Shown: piece by piece, positions 8,607-15,608 of the stretch
Numbering within the stretch: the stretch's first letter is position 1
How the letters are laid out: every line of letters begins with the position of its first letter
Translations under genes and position numbers: made by a program
Assembly (NCBI GenBank): GCA_030827135.1
Contig: JAURFE010000008.1
Location: 1-50,666 of the forward strand
Source: Vicinamibacterales bacterium
GTDB taxonomy: Bacteria > Acidobacteriota > Vicinamibacteria > Vicinamibacterales > SCN-69-37
Direction of reading: 5' to 3'
Length of the DNA stretch: 50,666 bases
The notes under the pieces: model-generated
The model's input: the letters and a program-made list of their open reading frames with translations, nothing else
The model's database searches: none
Told to the model about the DNA's origin: nothing

Positions 8607-9527
8607 GTGGTCCTGGCACTCGAGGAACTCACCAAGGAATTTTCCACCGGGTTCCTCCGGCGCGGCCGGCATCGCGCGGTTGACGGGCTGTCGCTGGACC
8701 TCTCGCGCGGCGAAGTCTTCGGGTTGCTGGGGCCGAACGGCGCCGGCAAGTCCACGACCCTGAAGTTGATCACCGGCCTGCTCTGGCCGACATCCGGACG
8801 TGTGTCGGTGTTCGGATACGCGCCGCATGACCCGCGCGCGCGGGCGGCGTTGGGATTTCTCCCGGAACATCCGACGTTCTACGATCACCTCACGGGGGAG
8901 GAGTTGCTCGCGTACTTCGCCGGCGTCTGCGGCCTGCGCGGGGCCGACCTGACCACCCGCGTGCGGCAGACCCTCGACCGCGTCGGGCTCGGGGATGCCC
9001 GCACACGGGCCGTCCGGCAGTACTCCAAGGGCATGGTGCAGCGCCTCGGGCTGGCACAGGCCATTGTGAACGACCCGGCGCTTGTCATCCTCGATGAGCC
9101 GATGTCCGGGCTCGATCCCATCGGTCGTCGCGAGGTCCGGGAACTGATTCTCGAATTGCGCGATGCGGGGCGGACCGTGTTGTTCAGCTCCCACATCCTC
9201 TCCGACGCGGAGATGTTGTGCAGTCGCGTCGCCATCCTGAGCCGTGGCCGGATCGTGGCGGCCGGCACCACAAGCGATCTGACAAGCGGGCAGACCCGGG
9301 GATGGGAAATCACGGCGTCTCAGCTGACGCCGGCGGCCGTCGCCGCGCTGCAGCCACAGACGAGGCGTGCCGTGCGGATTACGCACGGCCGCTACACATT
9401 CGAACTGGGCGCCGATCAGCGTCCCGAGCCCGTCGTCGCCGACCTTGCCGCGCGTGGCGCCACGCTGGAGGCAGTCACGCCGCTGCGCGCCACCCTGGAA
9501 GACGTGTTTGTGGAGCGCGTGTCATGA
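8607..9527 (+). CDS. ABC transporter ATP-binding protein (PilH-like position)
   Basis: This 306-residue ABC ATPase has Walker A GPNGAGKST (about 42-50), the signature YSKGMVQRLGLAQ (about 143), Walker B LVILDEP, a D-loop and the switch histidine in SSHIL. A C-terminal extension of about 85 residues follows, as in CcmA/NatA-type exporters. The start is GTG 8607, only 6 bases after the VKOR stop. The next gene encodes the permease and overlaps it by four bases. In Myxococcus an ABC exporter (pilH, pilI) with pilG lies between pilA and pilD and is needed for pilus formation; the same position here suggests the same role. A NosFY-like or unrelated exporter is the alternative. Confidence 0.88.
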   Translation: MVLALEELTKEFSTGFLRRGRHRAVDGLSLDLSRGEVFGLLGPNGAGKSTTLKLITGLLWPTSGRVSVFGYAPHDPRARAALGFLPEHPTFYDHLTGEELLAYFAGVCGLRGADLTTRVRQTLDRVGLGDARTRAVRQYSKGMVQRLGLAQAIVNDPALVILDEPMSGLDPIGRREVRELILELRDAGRTVLFSSHILSDAEMLCSRVAILSRGRIVAAGTTSDLTSGQTRGWEITASQLTPAAVAALQPQTRRAVRITHGRYTFELGADQRPEPVVADLAARGATLEAVTPLRATLEDVFVERVS

Positions 9528-10336
9528 CCCGTGTGCGCCTGGTCGCGTGGCACGTGTTCAAGGAGAGCGTGCGGGATCGCGTGCTGTTTGCGATCGGCGG
9601 GTTCGCCATCGTGCTGGTGGTGGCATCGGTGCTGATCGGGCAGATCACGGCGGGGCAGGACGTCCGGATCATCAAGAACCTGGGGCTGGCGATCGTCGAG
9701 TTGTCGGGTGTGCTGATGGCGGTGTTTATCGGCGTGGGGCTGGTCGCACGCGAGATTGAACGGCGCAGCATCTACAGCCTGCTGGCCAAGCCCCTGCATC
9801 GCTGGGAGTTCATCGTCGGCAAGTACTTCGGGCTGGTCGGCACACTCATGGTCAATGTGACCTTCATGTCGGTGGCGCTGTTTCTCGTGCTGGGATGGTT
9901 CCAGATGACGAGTCCGGAGTCGGTCGTGAAGGGCTGGGGGGTGCCCGCCGTGGACCCCGCGTTGCTCAAAGCACTGGTCCTGATCGCCGCCGAGTTGTGG
10001 TTGATGACGGCCGTTGCCCTGCTGGTGTCGACGTTTTCCTCGAGCGGCGTGATGTCTGCGGTGTTGACGTTGGGCGTGTGGGTGGTGGGGCTGCTGAGTG
10101 ACGACCTGCGCGGATTCACGGCCGTCACGAGTGCTCCCGCGGTCGTCTGGCTGGTGCAGACGATTGGGGCGATCGTGCCGGCGTTTTCGACGTTCGACAT
10201 CAAGGCGGAGATCGTGAACGGCCGTCCTCCGGTCGCCTGGGGGTATGTGGGCCTTACGATCGCGTACGCCGTGACGTATTCCGCCGCGCTCGTCGGCGCG
10301 GCCGTGGGTGTCTTCTCGCGGCGGGAGTTCACGTGA
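9524..10336 (+). CDS. ABC transporter permease (PilI-like position)
   Basis: This 270-residue protein resembles ABC-2/NosY-type permeases. It has about six hydrophobic segments (near residues 18-40, 50-75, 100-125, 148-170, 175-200 and 235-260). The N-terminal motif HVFKESVRDRVLFAI and the later LLAKPLHRWEFIVGKYFG are typical of this permease type. ATG 9524 overlaps the ATPase stop as ATGA, so the two are translationally coupled, and it overlaps the next gene in the same way. The substrate is unknown; the pilus-locus context suggests pilus assembly or export of a pilus-related factor. Confidence 0.85.
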   Translation: MTRVRLVAWHVFKESVRDRVLFAIGGFAIVLVVASVLIGQITAGQDVRIIKNLGLAIVELSGVLMAVFIGVGLVAREIERRSIYSLLAKPLHRWEFIVGKYFGLVGTLMVNVTFMSVALFLVLGWFQMTSPESVVKGWGVPAVDPALLKALVLIAAELWLMTAVALLVSTFSSSGVMSAVLTLGVWVVGLLSDDLRGFTAVTSAPAVVWLVQTIGAIVPAFSTFDIKAEIVNGRPPVAWGYVGLTIAYAVTYSAALVGAAVGVFSRREFT

Positions 10337-11010
10337 GCGCGCTGCGGCGTCTGCTCGTGGTGCTTGTGGTGTCCGCAGTGGTCCTCGTGGCCGGCACCGT
10401 GCTGGACGCCCGCGACCGACGATATCCGCGATCGGATGCGGAGACCCGCGAGTTGTATCTGACGTCGGGTGACACGATTGGCCGGCTCGCCCTGGGATTT
10501 GACGCGGTGCTCGCGGACGTCTACTGGATTCGTGCCGTGCAGCACTACGGCCGCGATCGCAAACTGCTCCGCTATGCGGGGCGCTACGAATTGCTGGCGC
10601 CGCTGGTGGACATCACGACGAGCCTCGATCCGCACTTCACGACGGCGTATGTCTTCGGCGCACTGTTTCTCGCCGAGCCGCTGCCCAACGGTCCCGGGCA
10701 GTTTGAGGAGGCAGTGGCGCTGCTTGAGAAGGGGCTGCGCGCCGAGCCGGACGCGTGGCGGTACGCGCAATACCTGGGCTTTCTCCACTACTGGCATCGC
10801 GACGATCGTCAGGCCGCCGCGCGGGAGTTCGAACGTGCCGCCGCCATTCCGGGCGCGCCCCTCTGGTTGACGCCACTTGCCGCGCAGATGTTCGTTGAGG
10901 GCGGCGACAGGCAGGCGGCGCGCACACTGCTGGAGTCGCTGGCGCAGTCCGAGGAACCGTGGATTCGCGACCTTGCGCAGCGGCGCCTGCGGGAACTGGG
11001 GCCGTCGTGA
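10333..11010 (+). CDS. Membrane-anchored TPR-like protein of the pilus locus
   Basis: This 225-residue protein starts with one hydrophobic helix (about residues 5-25), a signal anchor or uncleaved signal. A helical region follows with TPR-like helix pairs (about 60-215), for example EEAVALLEKGLRAEPDAWRY and AAREFERAAAIPGAPLWL. It overlaps both the permease and pilD as GTGA junctions, so it belongs to the same translation unit. Its place beside the ABC genes matches that of Myxococcus pilG, but I cannot show homology by eye. It would face the periplasm and could be a scaffold for the exporter or for pilus assembly. Confidence 0.75.
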   Translation: MSALRRLLVVLVVSAVVLVAGTVLDARDRRYPRSDAETRELYLTSGDTIGRLALGFDAVLADVYWIRAVQHYGRDRKLLRYAGRYELLAPLVDITTSLDPHFTTAYVFGALFLAEPLPNGPGQFEEAVALLEKGLRAEPDAWRYAQYLGFLHYWHRDDRQAAAREFERAAAIPGAPLWLTPLAAQMFVEGGDRQAARTLLESLAQSEEPWIRDLAQRRLRELGPS

Positions 11011-11780
11011 CGCCACCCGAGATCGTGATCGCCGGCGTGTTCGGCCTGATGATCGGCAGCTTCCTGAATGTCTGCATTGCCCGGCTGCCCAGGGGCGGGT
11101 CCCTCATGACTCCGGCGTCCACGTGCCCCTCGTGTGGACGGCTCATCCAGTGGCGCGACAACATTCCCGTACTGAGCTACCTGCTGCTGCGAGGGAAGTG
11201 TCGACAGTGCGCAGCCCCCATCAGCATGCGGTATCCATTGGTGGAAGCGGTGACCGCGCTGCTGTTCGTGGTGCAGGCGCTGATGGAGCCGGTGCCTGGA
11301 ATCGCCCTGGCATCACGCCTCGTCTTCACCGCCCTGCTGGTCGCGCTGGCGGTGACGGATCTTGAGACGTTCCGGCTCCCGAATGCGTTGACGTTCGGGG
11401 GCCTGGGCATCGGTCTGGCGCTGTCGTTGTTCACGCCCCCGGGCGTTGTGGAGGCCGCGCTCGGCGCGGCGCTTGGCGCCGGTCTGCTGCTCGCGATTCG
11501 ATGGGGGTGGCATCGCGCGACCGGCACTGATGCGATGGGCCTGGGTGACGTGAAGATGCTCGCGATGATTGGCGCGTTCCTCGGCTGGGCGCAGATCTTC
11601 CTCGTCCTCCTGCTCTCCACGTTCGCCGGTGCCGTGATCGGGATCCTTGTCACCGCCAGCGGTCGAGGCTCGATGCAGACCAAACTGCCGTTCGGCGTAT
11701 TTCTCGCCATCGCCGCCTTCGTCGCGTCCCTCTTCGGCCGGGCCATCCTCGACTGGTATCTGGGACTCTTGATCATCTGA
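11007..11780 (+). CDS. pilD: Prepilin peptidase / N-methyltransferase PilD
   Basis: PilD is the polytopic inner-membrane aspartyl protease that cleaves prepilin leaders and methylates the new N-terminus. The N-terminal methylase domain holds the four zinc cysteines C40/C43 and C65/C68. The peptidase has the two catalytic aspartates, D118 in VTDLETFRLPN and D181 in the GxGD-type motif GLGDVKM. About seven to eight membrane helices follow the domain layout. The GTG start at 11007 overlaps the previous stop (GTGA). At 257 residues the length is normal. Its substrates here are PilA and the minor pilins at 11936 and 12292. Confidence 0.95.
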   Translation: MTPPEIVIAGVFGLMIGSFLNVCIARLPRGGSLMTPASTCPSCGRLIQWRDNIPVLSYLLLRGKCRQCAAPISMRYPLVEAVTALLFVVQALMEPVPGIALASRLVFTALLVALAVTDLETFRLPNALTFGGLGIGLALSLFTPPGVVEAALGAALGAGLLLAIRWGWHRATGTDAMGLGDVKMLAMIGAFLGWAQIFLVLLLSTFAGAVIGILVTASGRGSMQTKLPFGVFLAIAAFVASLFGRAILDWYLGLLII

Positions 11781-11787
11781 AAGCTGC

Positions 11788-11829
11788 CATCGGGTAATCG
11801 GTCATCGGCATCGGGAAATTGGTAATCGC
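11788..11829. repeat. Tandem heptamer repeat (six units)
   Basis: Six consecutive degenerate 7-base units of the form xATCGGx (CATCGGG, TAATCGG, TCATCGG, CATCGGG, AAATTGG, TAATCGC) follow the pilD stop. The rest of the 155-base gap to the next gene holds a small CCAGG/CCTGG hairpin (11832-11851) and nothing else that I recognise. Confidence 0.75.
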
Positions 11830-11935
11830 TGCCAGGTTTGTATGAGCCTGGTTGGCGGAATCTGCCGGGTGCCGCGCGGGGAAGGGCCGGAATACCGGGC
11901 TCCTGGTTGGCCCCGGTGTTGCAGCACCGTTCGCC

Positions 11936-12295
11936 GTGGGCAGACACGCGGACAACGGATACGCGCTGGTCGAGGTGTTGATTGCGACAGCGGTGGCGTC
12001 GCTTGCGCTGGCTGCCGCTGCGGGCCTCCTGGTGGCCAGCGCGCGTGCCGTCAGCGAGAGCGATGCGGAGACGACGGCGACGTGGCTGGCGATGACCCAT
12101 CTGGAGTCCTGGCGATCCTCGTCGACGCCTGTGCCCGACATGCATCAACGCGTCGACGGACGATTCGACGTTCACCTGCGTGCCGACCGGGACACCGCAG
12201 AGCCCCTGCTCTGGCACGTCCGCGTGTCCATCACCGGCGCGCGGCTGCGCGTTCCGATCCTCCTGCAGAGCGTGACGACACGGGAGGCGCCGTGA
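11936..12295 (+). CDS. Minor pilin-like prepilin (PilV-like)
   Basis: This 119-residue protein has a type III signal: a short leader ending in G before YALVEVLIATAVASLALAAA, with Glu at +5 of the mature form. A helical stalk and a small beta-rich domain follow. The GTG at 11936 gives a 7-8-residue leader, which fits PilD substrates; longer in-frame starts would place about 35 residues before the cleavage site. No good ribosome-binding site is visible. It overlaps the next minor pilin by four bases. Such minor pilins prime assembly at the pilus tip. The PilV assignment rests on size and gene order (V, W, X) only. Confidence 0.75.
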   Translation: MGRHADNGYALVEVLIATAVASLALAAAAGLLVASARAVSESDAETTATWLAMTHLESWRSSSTPVPDMHQRVDGRFDVHLRADRDTAEPLLWHVRVSITGARLRVPILLQSVTTREAP

Positions 12296-13182
12296 CGCAT
12301 CGCACAAGCGGCCACTCGATGGTCGAGGTGCTCATGTCCATGACCCTCGGCCTGCTGATCATCGCCGCGCTGGTGACACTGGTGGTGCAGACGACCGGGC
12401 TGGCGCAGCGGCAGACGGACCGCTTCGACCTGCAGCAGCGCGCCCGTGTCGCGCTGGACCTGATGACGCGCGACCTCCGCATCGCCGGCGCCGGCGTGGA
12501 CCGCGGTCCTGTCACCGGCGCGCTGTCGCAGCGTTTCCCGGCGGTGTGGGCGAGACGCCTCGGTCGCAGCGGGGACGCGCCGACCGTCGCCCGCACCAAC
12601 GCGTTTACGGTGGTCGCCGTGCCGGACACGCTCGCGCAGACGACGACCAGTGGTCCGATCCACGCGTCATCGTCCTCGCTCGCCGTGCACGCGGCGGTGC
12701 ACTGTGCCGCGGCGATGCCCGCGTGCGGATTCTCTGCGGGCACGACACTCGGCGTGTTTGACGCGGCTGGTGGGTTGTCCCTGTGGTCGGCCGAGCGGGT
12801 GAGTGGACCGCTGCTGACCGTGCGGCCGCTGGCGACGGCGGGTGCTCCCATCGACGCCGGCGCGGTGGTTGCCGAACTGTTGGTGCGAGGCTACGTCCAC
12901 GACTCCGCGTCACGGCAGCTGCGGTATTTTGATGGCGATGCGCCACATCAGCCGCTGATCGACGGCGTCGACGCGCTGATCGTGCGTTACTTCGATGCCG
13001 ACGGTGAACTGCCGGTGGCCGTTTTCGGCGACGGTCCGTGGCTGGGAAGCGGCGAGACGCTCTTCGACGCAGATCTGCTGCGAGTGCGCCGCGTGCGCGT
13101 GGAACTGAGGCTGACGGTGGGACGGGACACGTTTCGCGCAGCCGCCGATGTCTCTCCGCGCAACATCGGGAGCCAGTCATGA
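12292..13182 (+). CDS. Minor pilin-like protein (PilW-like)
   Basis: This 296-residue prepilin-like protein begins MTHRTSG before HSMVEVLMSMTLGLLIIAAL, a type III cleavage site with Glu at mature position 5. The motif DLQQRARVALDLMTRDLRIAGAG after the hydrophobic helix is typical of PilW proteins. The large C-terminal domain includes a Cys pair (HCAAAMPACGF) that could be oxidised by the VKOR-DsbA protein of this locus. The start is GTG 12292, overlapping the preceding stop as GTGA. It lies between PilV-like and PilX-like genes, the usual order of minor pilin operons. Confidence 0.82.
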   Translation: MTHRTSGHSMVEVLMSMTLGLLIIAALVTLVVQTTGLAQRQTDRFDLQQRARVALDLMTRDLRIAGAGVDRGPVTGALSQRFPAVWARRLGRSGDAPTVARTNAFTVVAVPDTLAQTTTSGPIHASSSSLAVHAAVHCAAAMPACGFSAGTTLGVFDAAGGLSLWSAERVSGPLLTVRPLATAGAPIDAGAVVAELLVRGYVHDSASRQLRYFDGDAPHQPLIDGVDALIVRYFDADGELPVAVFGDGPWLGSGETLFDADLLRVRRVRVELRLTVGRDTFRAAADVSPRNIGSQS

Positions 13183-13703
13183 TGGTGCTGGTGATGGCGC
13201 TCGGGATGCTGGCGACGTCGGTGGCCGGGGGGCTGGCGTTGGCGAGTCAGACGGAGCGGCACATCGCCGGCACCTATCGCCGGACCGTGCAACTCGGCTA
13301 TCTGGCTGACGGCACTGCGGAGCGCGTGGTGGCCGTGCTGGAGGCCCGCCAGCTGTGGGACGATGTGCCGGGAAGCCTCACCGTCGGGGTCGTGACGACG
13401 GATGACCGTCGCCAGGCGCGCACGGCGGAGCTCAACCGGAGCCTGGCCACCCGATTCCCCATGGGAGCCGATACGCCCAGATGGCGGTTGGTCGCGACCG
13501 TGGAGCAGGAGGATGCCGCCGTGTCGGCGTGGGTGGCTGATGACCCCGCCGATCGGGATGGCGACCCTGGTGTGGACGGCAACGGTGTGGTGGTTGTGCG
13601 CGTCGAGGCGCGCACCGGTCGTGGAGCGCTGCGTGTAGTCGAGGTGCACGTCGCCCTGGAGGCATCCGGGATGCGGCGGTTGTCGTGGCGGGAGGTGTGG
13701 TGA
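13179..13703 (+). CDS. PilX-like pilus assembly protein
   Basis: This 174-residue protein has an N-terminal hydrophobic helix (about residues 2-24) followed by SQTERHIAGTYRRTVQLGYLADGTAERVVAVL. The pattern of a helix followed by a position where pilus-associated PilX proteins carry conserved charged and Ala-rich residues fits PilX. No leader with a Gly cleavage site is visible with this start, so it may be a signal-anchored form or the leader may have been lost. It overlaps the PilW-like gene as ATGA and the next gene by one base. The assignment rests mostly on position. Confidence 0.65.
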   Translation: MMVLVMALGMLATSVAGGLALASQTERHIAGTYRRTVQLGYLADGTAERVVAVLEARQLWDDVPGSLTVGVVTTDDRRQARTAELNRSLATRFPMGADTPRWRLVATVEQEDAAVSAWVADDPADRDGDPGVDGNGVVVVRVEARTGRGALRVVEVHVALEASGMRRLSWREVW

Positions 13704-14275
13704 TGGTGGCCGCGTTGTTGCTGATGGTGGTGGCGATCTGGAATGCGCCGCCGGCCACGCTTGGGGAAGCCGCGATCCGGGAGGCGGTGCGCCGGCAGAC
13801 GATGGCGCCGTCCACGGTGACCATGACCAATGACTCGCTGGGCCCCATGCCCCCGACGACCGCGATTCCTCTGCCTGACCCGCCGGTCGCCGGCGCCCCC
13901 CCGGCGGGGCCTCCGGTGCCGGCGCCTCCGAAGACTGACGTGAAGGCGGAGGTCGTCAAGGACGCCGCCTGGTGGCGCGCCCGCATCACGGCCGCACGCG
14001 AGGCCCTTGCGCGTGATCGCCTTCTGCTCGACGCGTTGCAGAGTCGCGTATCCGCCCTGGCCAGCGACATCGCCGGGCGCGATGACCCGGCGCAGCGCGC
14101 GCAACTGATGACCGCGCGCCAGCAGGCGCTCGATGAACTCGAGCGCCTCCGGAAGCAGATCGACACGGACGTCCTGGCGATCGCCGCGATCGAGGACGAG
14201 GCGCGCAAGGCAGGCGTACCGGCCGGCTGGATCAGAGATGAGGAGATGGGGAGATGGGGAGATTGGGAGTCGTAG
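13703..14275 (+). CDS. Single-pass membrane protein with proline-rich linker and coiled coil
   Basis: This is a 190-residue protein of unrecognised family. A short N-terminal hydrophobic helix (about residues 2-14) is followed by a Pro/Ala-rich linker (about 48-78). A long charged alpha-helix (about 85-170) has heptad-like leucines and may form a coiled coil. ATG 13703 follows GGGAGG by 7 bases and overlaps the PilX-like stop as TGATG. The last 14 codons and the stop are not ordinary coding sequence: they are made of an 8-base tandem repeat (14235-14266) and the first bases of an intergenic palindrome that contributes the TAG. The last gene of the pilus operon; a role in minor-pilin function is inferred from position. 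Confidence 0.7.
   Translation: MVAALLLMVVAIWNAPPATLGEAAIREAVRRQTMAPSTVTMTNDSLGPMPPTTAIPLPDPPVAGAPPAGPPVPAPPKTDVKAEVVKDAAWWRARITAAREALARDRLLLDALQSRVSALASDIAGRDDPAQRAQLMTARQQALDELERLRKQIDTDVLAIAAIEDEARKAGVPAGWIRDEEMGRWGDWES
14235..14266. repeat. Tandem octamer repeat inside a gene end
   Basis: Four consecutive 8-base units (GAGATGAG, GAGATGGG, GAGATGGG, GAGATTGG) run through the last codons of the preceding gene and join the palindrome at 14272. They encode the Glu/Trp/Gly-rich C-terminal residues of that protein. Confidence 0.8.
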
Positions 14276-14326
14276 GGCGCGCTGGGTTTGAGCGCGCCAA
14301 CACGGCGCACTCCAACCCAGTGCGCC
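14272..14326. repeat. Pair of GTAGGGC-type palindromes
   Basis: The first hairpin (14272-14298) has stem GGCGCGCT/AGCGCGCC, and its leading TAG is the stop codon of the upstream gene. The second (14304-14326) has stem GGCGCACT/AGTGCGCC. They separate the convergent pilus operon and aroB and could terminate or stabilise both transcripts. There is no T-run. Confidence 0.75.
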
Positions 14327-14350
14327 TTGCTGCGGACGGCGGACCGCGGA

Positions 14351-15427
14351 CTAGCGGAGTCCGATCGACGTGAGCGCTGCGGTCAGTTCCTTGCGGGTGA
14401 CGTCGGTGGCGATGCGGGTGCCGCCGATGTGGGTGGGCAGCACGAAGTGCAACGTGCCGGCCGCGACTTTCTTGTCGAGGAGGATGGCGTCGAGGGCTTC
14501 AGATACCTTCAGGTCGTTGGTGGCCGGCAGGGGGCCCATATTCGCGATGACGGTGCGGAGGGCCTCGAGATCGTCCTGAGGGAACTCGCCTCTGGCCTGT
14601 GACAGCGTCGCCGCCGCGAGCATGCCAAGCCCCACGGCCTCGCCGTGACGGAAGCGGCGGTATTTGCTGATGGCCTCGAGGGCGTGTCCCACCGTGTGTC
14701 CAAAGTTCAGGATGCGCCGCCGGCCCTGTTCGTGTTCGTCCGCCATGACGACGTCGGCCTTGATGCGGCAACAGTCCCCGATGAGCGGCGTCAGCACGGA
14801 CACGTCGCGCGCAAAGATCGCGGTCAGGGAACCCGCCAGCTGATCAAAGAGCGGGCGGGACGCGATGACGCCGTATTTGATGGCTTCATACAGTCCGGCG
14901 CGGAATTCCCGACGGGGCAGCGTGGCGAGGACTGCCGGTTCGCAGACCACCAGGGACGGCGCGTGAAACGCGCCGACCAGGTTTTTGCCGGCCGCCAGAT
15001 TGACGCCGGTTTTGCCGCCGATGGCACTGTCCACCTGCGCCAGCAGTGTCGTGGGGACCTGCACGACGCGCAGGCCGCGCAGGTAGGTGGCCGCGGCAAA
15101 TCCCGCCACGTCGCCGACCACGCCGCCTCCGATCGCCACGACCACCGTGGATCGCTCGGCCTTGCGGCTTACGAAGCCCTCGTAGAGTTTCGCCACCGTG
15201 GGAAGGGCTTTGGCGCGCTCCCCATCGGGAATCAGCAGCGGCGGGTATCCGCCCAGCACCGGCCCGAGCGCCGGCCCGTGGGCTCGCCAGACTGGTGGGC
15301 AGGAAATGACGATCGTGTCGGACACGAGGCGGTGTTCCGCCAGCAGCGCGTCGAGCCGGGCCAGGAGGCCCGACCCCACCAGCACCGGGTAGCGGCCGGT
15401 CGCGTGTGTCACATCGATGTGGGTCAT
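14351..15427 (-). CDS. aroB: 3-dehydroquinate synthase AroB
   Basis: AroB is a cytoplasmic NAD- and zinc-dependent enzyme that converts DAHP to 3-dehydroquinate, the second step of the shikimate pathway. Family motifs are visible: the NAD-binding GGGVVGDVAGFAAATYLRG, the PTTLLAQVDSAIGGKTGVN segment, and the zinc/substrate region KADVVMADEHEQGRR followed by LNFGHTVGHALE. At 358 residues the length is normal. The start at 15427 begins MTHIDVTHATGRYPV; the in-frame extension to 15529 would translate the octamer repeat into low-complexity residues and is rejected. The start codon is only three bases from a 57-bp-arm inverted repeat, so no ordinary ribosome-binding site is present. Confidence 0.93.
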   Translation of the reverse strand: MTHIDVTHATGRYPVLVGSGLLARLDALLAEHRLVSDTIVISCPPVWRAHGPALGPVLGGYPPLLIPDGERAKALPTVAKLYEGFVSRKAERSTVVVAIGGGVVGDVAGFAAATYLRGLRVVQVPTTLLAQVDSAIGGKTGVNLAAGKNLVGAFHAPSLVVCEPAVLATLPRREFRAGLYEAIKYGVIASRPLFDQLAGSLTAIFARDVSVLTPLIGDCCRIKADVVMADEHEQGRRRILNFGHTVGHALEAISKYRRFRHGEAVGLGMLAAATLSQARGEFPQDDLEALRTVIANMGPLPATNDLKVSEALDAILLDKKVAAGTLHFVLPTHIGGTRIATDVTRKELTAALTSIGLR

Positions 15428-15430
15428 TTG

Positions 15431-15563
15431 CAATGAGGCAATGGGGCAATGAGGCAATGGGGCAATGGAATGAGGCAATGGGGCAATTCCACAATGGGAT
15501 TGGAGCATTGCCCCATTGCCCCATTCCATTGCCCCATTGCCTCATTGCCCCATTGCCTCATTG
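15431..15563. repeat. 57-bp-arm inverted repeat made of 8-base units
   Basis: The arms 15431-15487 and 15507-15563 are reverse complements with one visible mismatch and are separated by 19 bases. Each arm is a run of CAATGAGG and CAATGGGG units, with one irregular CAATGGAATG step at the same place in both arms. The element fills almost all of the divergent aroB/proS promoter region. Confidence 0.92.
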
Positions 15564-15608
15564 TGTGTCTCTCCCCCGGGTTAGGATAACAGGCTGGAGA
15601 GTATCGCT

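Noticed and set aside
8607-10336. Cytochrome c maturation or NosFY-type exporter
   Set aside because: The ATPase type would fit, but there are no ccm or nos genes nearby and the position inside the pilus locus favours a pilus role.
14351-15529. Longer AroB starting at 15529
   Set aside because: The extra 34 residues are a translation of the octamer repeat (His/Pro/Ile/Ala-rich) and not conserved AroB sequence.
15431-15563. CRISPR-like array
   Set aside because: Units are 8 bases with no spacers and form an inverted repeat; no cas gene is near.
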